From assembly GCA_022113835.1 (NCBI GenBank), contig JAILWY010000020.1:1860001-1924000 (forward strand): DNA of 64,000 nt. The letters are read 5' to 3'. Position numbers and translations under genes: made by a program. Source of the stretch: Atopsyche davidsoni (taxonomy: Eukaryota > Arthropoda > Insecta > Trichoptera > Hydrobiosidae). Below the pieces are notes generated by a model. That model searched no databases and was not told where the DNA came from. It saw only the letters and a list, made by a program, of their open reading frames with translations. Positions 33,261-44,900 of the stretch are shown one piece after another; position 1 is the first letter of the stretch, and each line of letters opens with the position of its first letter.

Positions 33261-35440
33261 AAAAACAACGGCCAACATTGCTGAACTAACCGCGCAACTG
33301 ATTATCAATTACTAATGATTTCGATTCAGGCCTTAGGCGTTCCGAAAATATCACAATATCCCGAGGATTGCACGTGTGTACTTGCACAATATGAAAGACA
33401 TACAAATTAATTTTTATTTTTACTTGAATCGTATAAAAGTGAGAAGCTCCGTGTCAGCTGTTTAAAGTTAATTATTTTATGAATCTAATTTGAATAACAG
33501 GTATTTTGTTAGCAAAACTGCTTGCCTTGATTTTGGGCTCAACGTACGCCACTGCTTTTTTTTTAGATTTGCTTATAAATATTAAGTCATATCTTATCAA
33601 ATCGCGACAACAAATTGTCACCAATCATTTTTTTCATTCACAAATTCGCCGAAAAAACTGGCCTGCAGCAATTTGTTGTTGCGATTTGTTCTCCGCGTGC
33701 GAGATTTATTAACACGCCCGGCTACTGGGAAGTAAATGCGACTCGGCGATGATGATGCAGACGGAAGATTTAAAACCTATAATCCGCGACGCGTTTTATC
33801 ATTTCACATGTCTAACGGTACAATCTCGTTTGGCCCAGTGATACACAGCGATTCCAAAACTTTTCACACCGGTCTCCGGGCGAGGCGTTGTAGATGATCG
33901 TATTGTATATTGTCTTGGCATTTTTGAATGGGAAATCCAAGGAAAAGAGGCACTACCGGAAGGAGAAAGTTATCGTGGATGCGGAATTTGCGCACCTCTA
34001 CGAGCACGCTTGTATTCTTGACTACGGCTCCGATACTGGGACCGAAGCAAAAATCTAAATAATACTTGACAATATATCTTACCCACGTTTCCACGGCACA
34101 CTGATTAAATATATATATATTTTTATTTTTAAACAGCAAATATGAACAGCCCAATGGCTAGGCGATTACGAATATATTTATTTGTGTCACTCGAAGGATT
34201 CTTCAGGCAGTCTGAAGAAGCTTCACAAATTTCTTTGTCAGAATACCTTATATTATCTTTTCAGTCAGAAAATGAATACTGTGAGTTTTGAAGCCAAGTC
34301 CATAAACAAATCATACACCGTGTGTTCAATGTGGCAAACCTTATCGGTTATAGTGATTAGATAAGATTCCGCTAATCCCATATAAAATTTATTGCTAATA
34401 ATAAATAAAAAACACCTACAATCTGGCACGTTTGATATTAAAAAAAAGATAAGGTGCTTAGGCGGCTTCGTGAATATATTAATGGATTATTATATATGAA
34501 AAATAAAAATTAAACACTTGATTTTTTATCTTTTTTATTTAAAATTATTATTTGTTTAGTCTCTGTTAAATATAATTTATTTTGAAGCAATCATTACAAA
34601 CTTAACGATAAATTCTGCATTAAATAAGTATTCTTACAATTTCGTGGTATTTTTAATTAAAATTTTTTGTGTAATCGAGCGATGTTTTGTATTTTAATAT
34701 TTGAAAAGTTTTATTATACTATTAAAAAAAATAAATTTATAGTACATCCAAGCTCAGGTAATTCGTATAATGTGGTGTCTATAACCATATAAGCTCTAAA
34801 CAACAGGTAGGCAAGCAGAAGGAAGCATTCAGAGCCGATTGCGGTTTTGTCTGGACTGATACGTATACCGCATTTGTCTTCACAAAAAAACGTGCAACAG
34901 TGGCGACTTCCAGGCAAGTGAATCCCAAACAGATGTGTTTTGGGCAATTTCTATTGGCATCGCGTCTGTCGATACAACGTGTTTAATAAGAAATTCACAC
35001 TTAAAATTTTTAAAATAAATATAAACCAAACTTTATATTTATTTTTTTTATGATTTAAAAAAATTTAATTTGCAAGCAAATAATTGTAATAAATTCTATG
35101 CTTATTTTATGTCGACATCTGATTTTTATTGGTGTCTATAAAAAAAGGTATGCCTTGTGTTATGTTTGTACTAAAAATCTCAACACTTACACTTTATGTG
35201 TATTTTATTTGAAACGTAAAACACCACAAATACATTTACAATTTGATTGAATATTATTTTTACATATATATTATTAATTGTTAGTTTTTAAATGTTGTGT
35301 TTAATTTTATTTTAATGCTGAGATAACGATGCCAGCGTTTTTATTTAGGTATTTTTGTATATCAGTTTTAAAATTAAACTGCAATACAAGATAATCGTGT
35401 TTTCTGAGGATACGCACGCGGGTAGTGTCTAATTAAAACA
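33261..35440. other. AT-rich sequence with degraded repeats, no gene seen
   Basis: 33,945-34,010 is an inverted copy of the dispersed repeat seen at 4,488 and 24,185. GGCCCAGTGATACACAGCG near 33,832 resembles a SINE A box. No gene supported. Confidence 0.4.
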
Positions 35441-35476
35441 AACCGATCGAATGAGGGGGAAAGGTTCTGCAACTCA

Positions 35477-35625
35477 CCTGGAATGGCTATCGAGCGAGGC
35501 CAGACGTTCACCAAAACACAGAGAAATCACATATCAATGTCTCTCCATCGCAAAAAAAAAAACAATCACAAACATGGAGACCACGTCGAGCTCCATGCCG
35601 AAACTCCCCGACACGAAACAAAACA
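35477..35625 (-). other. Candidate non-coding first exon with consensus donor
   Basis: On the minus strand, sequence running down to CGATAGCCATTCCAG is followed by GTGAGTTGC, a consensus splice donor at about 35,476. It lies some 250-500 bases from a CpG-rich, promoter-like patch. It could be an alternative 5' exon of the minus-strand scaffold gene, but nothing ties it to a downstream exon. Confidence 0.25.
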
Positions 35626-35854
35626 GAAATCACACAACAACAATCAATAATGCACCATCACTGCATTGCATTGCAAACCGTCGCGAGTGTCGATATATTA
35701 TTTATTTTTTTTAATACCGAATGCAGTGCACATCAAAATAAACACAAAGTGAAGTCCGGCGAGTAAGCGGAGTCGCGTATTTCTGACAGGGCACACCGCA
35801 GCAATTTGGGCAGGGCGACTTTGTTTTCGGGTTTTGTTTAGAGTTTAGTCGGTG

Positions 35855-36060
35855 TTATTAGTTGCTGGCCGCGGCTGCCCCGACCAACCATCGCCGCGCA
35901 CTGACACCCGCATTCCTACACAAGATGGCGGCATGGCGGCATGGCGGCCCCTACTCAGCGCCATCCAGGTGTGCCCGGCCGCACCGCCGCACCGCGCACC
36001 GCCGCCCAGCGCTTCTCAACCTTCCTGCCCGCGACTTGCAATACTGCCCCTAGCAAGTTC
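35855..36060 (+). promoter_or_regulatory. CpG-rich promoter-like patch with AAGATGGCGGC
   Basis: This is a sharply GC-rich block in AT-rich surroundings, containing ACAAGATGGCGGCATGGCGG. AAGATGGCGGC is the YY1-type motif often found just downstream of transcription starts, in this orientation. CCATCCAG|GTGTGC nearby could be a donor. It lies 3.1 kb upstream of the first coding exon of the CIMIP2 gene, so it could drive a 5' UTR exon of that gene. This is inference. Confidence 0.35.
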
Positions 36061-36135
36061 ATTCACCTGCTCACCGGTGAGTTCCCTTTTTCAACACGTT
36101 GACTGCCACGGTGATTTTAAGAAATCTGGTCTAAA

Positions 36136-36760
36136 ATGATAAGTAAACAACGACGAGATAACTCGCAGTGTGCGTCCTTGAAAATAACGCCATCTACGAG
36201 TCAACGTGTTCATAAATTTTCTATTCATTCAAGCGTTGATTTTTTGTTCTTTTCCCAGAGGCCATGTATCAATATTAGCACTGGTATATTGAGTTCAATC
36301 GTAGCTGCACAAAAATGGCAAGTAAATAAGGACGAGATAACTCGCAGTGTGCGTCCTTGAAAATAACGCCATCTACGAGTCAACGTGTTAATATATTTTC
36401 TATTCATTCAAGCGTTGATTTTTTGTTATTTTCCCAGAAGCCATCTATCAATATTAGCACTGGTATATTGAGTTTCATCGTAGGTGCACAAAAATAGAAA
36501 GTAAACAACGACGAGATAACTCGCAGTGTGCGTCCTAGAAAATAACGCCATCTACAAGTTATCTCCTAGTCGGCAGTCAGCGTTTTAATAAATTCTCTAT
36601 TCATTCAAGTATTGATTTTTTGTTCTTTTCCCAGAAGCCATTTATTAATATTAGCACTGGTATATTGAGTTCAATCGTAGCTGCACAAAAATGGCGTAAA
36701 TAATGACGAGATAACTTGTAGTTGGCGTCCTAGAAAAGAACGCAATATAAAAACGCATGT
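36136..36760. repeat. 179-bp tandem repeat, four copies
   Basis: GACGAGATAACTCGCAGTGT recurs at 36,152, 36,331 and 36,510 (spacing 179) and in diverged form at 36,705 (spacing 195). Shared blocks include AATAACGCCATCTACGAGTC, ATTTTTTGTTCTTTTCCCAG and CAATATTAGCACTGGTATAT. It is non-coding. Confidence 0.9.
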
Positions 36761-38971
36761 ACACTTCGGGATCAGGGGATAGCCACATACCATATTGTTA
36801 GACCCGTGGACTACACTATTCTCCCTGAGGAAACCATGAATAAACATGGAGATATGAGGAAAAATATGTGTGAAAAACCTTTTAATTGTATGGGGCTATT
36901 TAATGCAAACTTGTATTATTACAGAGAACCAATAGCTATCTTAGGTATGCTTTACGATACATTTTGTATTTTGGATGGGAAGGTTACGATTAAGTTTACG
37001 TGACTATATCTATTACTAATATTTTATTATTTATGTCTAATATGCGCTTTATTATTCTTTATGAAGTGTTCGTTTTGTACTTACTTTGCGCTGTCTTCAT
37101 TTTGTCTCCTGTACAATATTTTCAGAATATATGTCAGTTTATTGAACATGACATTAAACATTTATTCTAGTAATAAACAAAATATTTTTACTAAAAACTG
37201 CGTTTTTCGTATAAAAATACCTGACCTTAGCAAAATTGACATTCTTACCTATTACTTCTAACTAAAAGTTTTTTTAAAGCCTTTCTGTAGTATAAAAAGT
37301 TACAATAGTACAAAAACATATTTTGACCTTTTATGGTAATTTAAACACTTTTTTGATGTCAATATACACTGTTATTTGATCATAACTTTATTTTTATTTT
37401 AAAATATACAAATAAGTATTTTTACAAGACCGAACATCTAAACAGGCTTATAATTGTTATTTTTTAAATCAAAACACGTATCTGTATAGTAAAAAATGAT
37501 TTCATAACGTACTTGCAATATTAAATTTTTTGCCAACTTTAATGTAATATTTTTTTTTGTATTTATAAGTGCTACGCACCTAAAACCAATTTATACTGAC
37601 GTCGCATTTTTTTTTTTTTTTCAAATGCACCCAAATTATCTTCTGCCGGTACCCCGAAACGTTTGAGAGCCGCTGGCTTCCCCACGAGGTTCGTTCTTCG
37701 ATATTTTGCCGGCCGTTTTTTCTCGCTCTGTGGGCTTATAGAAATTCTGCAAAAATAAATGGGAAAAAAAAATTCGGAATGCAGTTCGTGTTATTGTGCG
37801 AGCCGTCTCCGCCGCTTCCTCCGCGCGAAGATGATCAGGATCTTCGGAGAGAGTGATTCAAGACGAATCTAGTTTTTTTTTTTTTTTTTGCTGCTGTTGA
37901 AAAATAAAATGTCGCCTTGCTTTTGCGGACTTACCGTTAAACGCGCGAAAGTACTTTTGAGCCGAAACTAATAGGATGCTATTTACATTTTTTTTTTTAT
38001 CTTTGTTCCATAAACGAGATGTTATAAAACGTTTCTCTTCTGTAAAAGCAGGAGGCCGCAAGGATGGAAATAATTAGTCAATGAGTAGAAATCGAGACTT
38101 GTGAAATGTGGCTTTGTAGGATGATATTAAAAATACTATGAGGAATAATCCTATGAAGCACAGCAGAATTTGTAAGGCTGGCCCAAGATAAAAATATGTT
38201 CAGTTAGAACCTCCTTGAAGAAGAAGAAAGCGTACATTTTTATATAGAGAAATCATGACAATATTTTATCGCTCCTCACGAATTTGAACGCAAAGCCCTC
38301 ATGATCAGCAAACAAGCATTCTTTCCATTTAAACTAAACGTGAGTTAACATACATTATACACGTATAAACTTTATTTAAAATTTTAAATTAATTGATCGT
38401 CATTTTTTTTCTGATCAAAGCATATCTAAATATCGAATAAATCACTCTGGGCTTTCAATTGATTTACACAAACACAATCACCGGCAAAAAAACATGTATC
38501 CTACTAGAAATCATAAAATACCGTTGACTGATAGGTCAGAAATTTTCTCGCCCAAATGTCTCGTCAAAACTTTCATAACCACGCCAACAATACTTATTTG
38601 AAAAGGGACAATATTTATTTTTAGTATTCGAGAAATTTATTTAGCATATTTGTAAAATATATTTGATTTAATCAGCCTTTCTGAAATTGAGTGTTAAAAC
38701 AATAAATCGATCAGCCATAAATATTTAAAAAAAAAAACGTACCATTTAAATATATAAATATGATTAAAACAATAATCGAGTTTCGTCGTTTTTTGATCTG
38801 TCAGTCGATAAGAACGCGTTTCAGTCGTCACTGAAGGGCGTTTGCCAAATTATGTGTAATTAAATATAAATTTCGGCTAATGCACGTTTCTAAATTCCTT
38901 GCGTTACTACTTATCAATTTAAATAAATAATATTGAGCATTAAAGTATCTGAAATCGACTAAAAGCTTACA
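36761..38971. other. AT-rich region with one LINE remnant, no gene seen
   Basis: 38,105-38,220 (plus) contains a degraded non-LTR retrotransposon piece reading EMWLCRMILKI, followed by sequence homologous to the array unit at 18.7-19.6 kb. The remainder has no supported feature. The last few hundred bases must hold the proximal 5' flank of the CIMIP2 gene. Confidence 0.45.
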
Positions 38972-41900
38972 ATGGGAGAGTGCGTCCCTCAACCTTATTT
39001 TGTGCCCGGGTAAGGAATCACTTGTTCGTATGTAATGGCAGCGGTTGTTACTTATTTTATACCTAAATAATTTATATATATATATAAAATATTTAAAAAA
39101 TATATATATATTATATTCTTATGAGTGTTTATCGTTTCACTCATAGACCAGACATATTCTGAAGAAATATCAGAGTACGCTTTTCAGACGACACGCTTCC
39201 TTCAATCTCCGACTCTTCTGGGGTAGAATATTAATAGTTTGTTTTTTTTATAATACTTATAAAAATATACACATTCCTGATTTTCTATCCTTGCTGCCTT
39301 TGTTTGTTATTGATTAGAACTGCATGCCTTTTCGGTATTTTCACATATACTATGGACTTGGATATCACCCTTTTATGAAAGTTTAATAATACTCGTATGA
39401 TAAATATACAGTTTAAAAAAATATTATTAACTCATTGAGAAAAATATATATATACATGTATTTATATAAAATATCAGAATTTATTGTTTTTTTTAAAAAA
39501 AAAAAAAAAAGCAAATTAAATAATTATTTCGTGTCTATGGTATAACGGTACGTTCACAAAATCAAGGCGATTTTGTACGAATAATTTATAAAACTAGTTT
39601 CGTGTTTCCGATCGTTTTGCCTATATAGACTCCTTGTGCATATTATCTCAGTTTCGGTGTCCGCCATATGTTGAGTGGTGCTTGAAGTGTGGCGCACGTG
39701 CGGCTACTAGCGCCAGGGGCGGGCGCAGGCGCGGCGCTCTCGAGATAACTGTCGGCTGGCCCACGCCATCGCCGCTAACCGGGTCACAGAGAAATAGCTC
39801 AGCCAAGTGGGTTACCATCTGCCGGAGCGGCCAACCACCCTCACGCTGATCAGCTCCTTGAGCGTCACAAAAACACAACCCAGTCGGAGGCTCTGCCCCT
39901 TTAGTAGACTACTCATAATACATAACACGCGGATATCACGGAATAAGAATGTCCGTACTGATCAATTAATTTTTGGTCATAGGTTCTTCTAAATGTGTAT
40001 ATATTTTTTTTGTGACACGTGTGAGGCACTGAACAAATAATATCAGTATACAGATTATTTCATTTTTTGTTGTGGTTTTTTTTTATGTTTTCTGTACTGA
40101 TATAGTTTGGTTAGAATCGCCTTTTTGCTGCTTTTAAAGCGTCACGCAAAACAAAGCATGCTCTTTGAGCATCACAAAAACTCAATGTTTTCTAGTAGAA
40201 TATATTTGTGACACACAACCCCCTTGTGATATTACTGCCAATCAATTTATTATTCTTCTAAATCGGTGTAGATTTTTTTGTGACTCGTTTGAAGCACGGA
40301 AATAATATCACTTATTGGTTATGCGTTTTTAAGAAATACTTTATCGACATGGTTTGGTGCTTCTTAGGCATCATACAAGACCTGTTATCCTGTTGGTGGG
40401 AGATTATTTACATGACGTGCCATTTTACGCTTTACGTACGCAATGTGATATATCATTGGACAAGAGTGCCACTCTAATTCTGTTGATTGGACATCAACTA
40501 GAACTCACGGAGACATTAAATTCTTGTTTCCTGACTCACTTACTTTCACTCTGCTCTTCAAGCGTCACACAAAACGGAGGCCATATCCGTTTTCAAATCC
40601 GATTATTTTATTTGTTGTATTTTATATCCGGCAAATAAAATTGATGAATTTAAAGTAATTTTTGTTAAGTTAATAAGCCCGCGAGCCGATGGTTGGCAAT
40701 GTGTACTCTTCATGGCAGAACGACCAGCGATCGACAGGGCTGTCAGGAAGAAAGTATAAAGTATCACCACGAACATGCGTTCCGACGCAGTTACGGTAGT
40801 AACTTCAAAAGTTATTATCCGATAGGCCAGATATGTAACAGCAACTTACAAAGAAAAAGTAGAGTATTAGCGAAAAACGATACGACCGCGTCAGAAGATT
40901 ATATATATATATATCTTGAAAAGCTGTTTAATGCTAATATTATTTTTGTACGTTGTGTTATATTACTGTCGGTCGGTTGTCGATTGCGTTGCTACGCGTG
41001 TAGGGCGCTTTATTCGTTGTGACTTTCTCCGGATATTTACGCATTCTTCGCGACTGCCGCTCTCCTGGCAACCCTGGCTGCTCATCAGCTCGGATGCTGT
41101 ACAACATACGGCGAGGTAAAAAATGAAGCTGCCAACACACACTGCGATACGACCGACGGTCGAACGGAAGCTGGCCGATGGTATCCTCTTGATCCTCAAA
41201 ATATGAGGACGCAGTTGGCTAATTACCGTTCGGTCGTCTGTTTTATCGAAGCGTGTGCAGCGTGCTTAAGTAGCCTTAGCTGGTGTCAAAACAAAACTAT
41301 AAAAAAACACCCAAAATAAGAGGAAGCCATCGGCAAATTTCAAATCATTGATCAGCTGTGTCGCAGTGTGTGTAGGCTGCTCATAACTGCCGACACACGC
41401 TTATTTTGGGTATTTTATTTTTAGGGTTTTGTTTAAGTAGTTGGGTTGTCGGATGCGTCGCATCGTGTGTAGGCAGCTGTAACACCGACCGCGCGAGCAC
41501 TGTCGTCTTCGCAGAATCGCAAAGAGCCAGATACACTTACATCTCATTACGTCGAGCCAAATGGCTGCGAGATTACGAACATTTTTTTTTATAATGAGCC
41601 TCTTCAGACTTGTTATACAAACTGATTCGGTATGTCGTGGATTCACGCTTAGATTTCAAAACCGCGTCGTGGTTCATCGGCTAGCATGCTCGCTTGGAAA
41701 TGACGTCTCTCGGCTTTGAGCCCGGTTTTCAAAATGCGGTAGTTTATTATACCGTGGCTCAGCGTTTTGGCTTCTTCTCCGGTCGTCGCCATTCCCTCAT
41801 GCACTGGTAGTCCTCTGTCCCCAGCTACACGGGCCATTGCCCGGCGTACAGGCACCGCATCGCCGACACGTACGGGGCGCTGACGCACAAGATTCTCATG

Positions 41901-44900
41901 GACCCGGCAGTCATGCATTCGGAGCACCTCGTGCTCTCCGACAGGACCAAGGACGAATTCCAGGTTAGAAAATAAACACACAAGCAAAAAAAAAATACTT
42001 TTACTACGCCAGAAAGTAGATTGTTGACAGTAGATCAATCCGAAGTTGCGAGAAGCAGATTGTCTGCATTCCAGTGCGTCGTCGTCACCCCTCTTGCTTC
42101 AGCACTGCCATGCATAAAAACTGCGTTCGTACGGTCATAACGTCCGCCGATTCGTTTCGACGATTGTCTAAGTTTCTATTTCCGCGCGATAAGTGTGCTT
42201 ATATAAAAGGCAATGAATGATAAAGCGCTGCGGTTTTGGGTCACTCGAAAAGCAGAAGTGCCGGATGCCGGAAAATAATAAAAAAAAAAAACAATGATTG
42301 CGTTTAATATATATCTGTTATTTATTGTGTGCGTAATAATACACATCGAGTTCACAATCGAATAATAAATATGTTCATAGTATGATAATTTTTTTTTCAG
42401 GTTGAAAGACCCGTACAAAATGACATTGATATTGTCAACGGCAGGTATCGCGTGGACTACCCGATTTATAGACACCCTATGAAGTCAGGATATACAGGTA
42501 TGACACCAGTGTATTTATTATTATACACCTAGTTGTAAAATCGTGAAAATCAAGCTGCGGTGCCATTAAACTTTATTTTTACTTCAGTATATTTGAGGAC
42601 TTGCAAGCATTGTTGCCTTTACAGATAACATACATAGCATACAGATTTTTAATACTAAACACTGGATCTGCTGGGAGATATCTTGAAGCTCGGGAGCTGC
42701 AATGTGTTGGAAGGTGCAAATTCACTGTGCACATTGCATTTCAGGGTTTGTGCCGCGGTTGCGAGGCCAGCTGGGGCAGTACTTCTCGGTGGGCGTCACC
42801 GAGGCCATGTCGCAGTATGAGAAGTGCCAGGCGCAGCAGGCGAGGGCGAGGAGGCAGCTCATGCAGGCTGTGAGGGGACAGCCCCAAGAATACGCAGACA
42901 ACTTTGTAACTACAATATTTATCATACATACACCGCACCATGTGTGAATCTGCCACATAATAACTTATGGGATCCACAATAAACATGTATGGGTGGAACA
43001 TTAACGAGAACTGGGATAACAGATGCGTCGATCCTTCATTGTAACTTTTATCACTGTCCAGGTATCAAAATCACAGTTCAAAGTTCCCTTCTTCCGGGTG
43101 CGTCCTGAGTGCGCTGGAATTTTGACTGAACTGCCGCTGGACGAGCCAATGTACAATCCTCCCTTCCATGCTGCAGAGCCTCGCTTCCAAACCCACGACA
43201 TGCCTGCCGATAATGCTGACGATCGTAAGCCAAATCATGTATTCATCGCTATCGACTTTGTGGCTGTTCATTCCACAAGTGATAGAAATCTAAACTCGGA
43301 TAATCTGAATAACGACTTCGACTTGGTACGTTTCTGGTAGTCGAAAAAAGCCTGCATCAATGAGGTTTAAATTTAAAAATTATTTTTGATTTAAGGAGCA
43401 TTAAAACTTTAGGTTGGAATCCATCGTTATAAAAATCTGGAAATGAAACCTTAAAGACGCATATTTTTACTTAAAACATATTATTTTAACAATGGTTGCA
43501 TTGATATTTCTGTTTTTTTTTTTTTTTAATATATAATATATTGATTTGATTCTTACAGCATGTGCTGGCCGAGTTCCGTCTCTAGTGAGGGAGGGAATCA
43601 AAGAAGCAAGGGCTCCAAAAACATCAAAAACATACGATCTGGCAGCTAATTACAAGCATAGAAACAAGGCGGACTGGGCACCTGCTAATATTGTCAAGTA
43701 AGAACATTTTGCGTAAAAATGAAACGACGAACTAAAAAAACATGTACTCAATACGAAATTTGATTTAGAAAGATATTTACAGTTGCTGCCGTTTTTGGCA
43801 CAGTGCATCAAATGAGTTTTTTTTTAATATAATTTATTTAGTCCGGCTGTTTAAATGTGTATTTTGATTTCATTTAAAGTAATTTTTACCGTTTAGTATT
43901 TTGTAAGTGTACCCTTATAATTTTACTGAATTTTTCACAGATTATGCCTCACTCTGTCAGTGATCTTCGTTGTGATTTACTTATTTAAACATTTAGTGCA
44001 ACCCAAACTGTATAAAATTATTATCAATATTTTTTCGTCAAACTATAAAAAAATATTCGTTTTTTAAGCTGGCTAATAATTAGGGTCGCTTGAGTAGCCT
44101 TAAAGCTCTTAACACACGCAGAGACACAACTCGCGACCAACTCGCAATCAGCCAATAGCGTTCCTTCATTTTGAGCGTTGTTTGTGGCTTTGCCCAAGCG
44201 AACAACGCAAAAGCGAAACGCTATTGGCCAATCGCAAGTTGTATGGCGCCGTGTGTCGGCGACTTTGTCTATCACACGTTCTATCTCGTCTGTCATTTGT
44301 TTTGCTTTACGTGAATAACTTCAATTCCGCAATACGAAAACGTGGAAAAAATGACGAAGAAAAAAATAATGCCGGAGTTGAGTCGCGACGAGAAGATGGT
44401 CAGGACAATCGGCGAGATAATCCAAGAGCTCATCGCGGCCCACAACATCGGAAAAGACGTCAACCTCAACCGAATGAAAACCCGAATTGCTTCAAAGTAC
44501 GGACTCGACAGCTCCCCGCGCCTCGTAGACATAATAGCCGCCGTTCCGTCCGATGCGAAAAAGTTTCTCCTTCCCAAATTAAGGGCGAAACCCATCCGCA
44601 CGGCTTCGGGGATCGCCGTGGTGGCGGTCATGTGCAAGCCTCACAGGTGTCCGCACATTTACATGACTGGGAATATTTGCGTGTATTGCCCCGGGGGGCC
44701 CGACTCTGACTTCGAGTACTCGACCCAGAGCTACACGGGCTACGAACCTACGTCCATGAGGGCCATCAGAGCCAGGTACAACCCGTACTTGCAAACCAGA
44801 CACCGGGTCGAACAGCTTAAGCAGTTGGGGCACAGTGTGGATAAAGTGGAGTTCATTGTGATGGGTGGGACCTTCATGTGCTTGCCTGAAGACTATAGAG

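Noticed and set aside
33010..33315. 101-codon plus-strand frame
   Set aside because: It overlaps a tRNA-like SINE in GC-rich sequence and has no protein signature.
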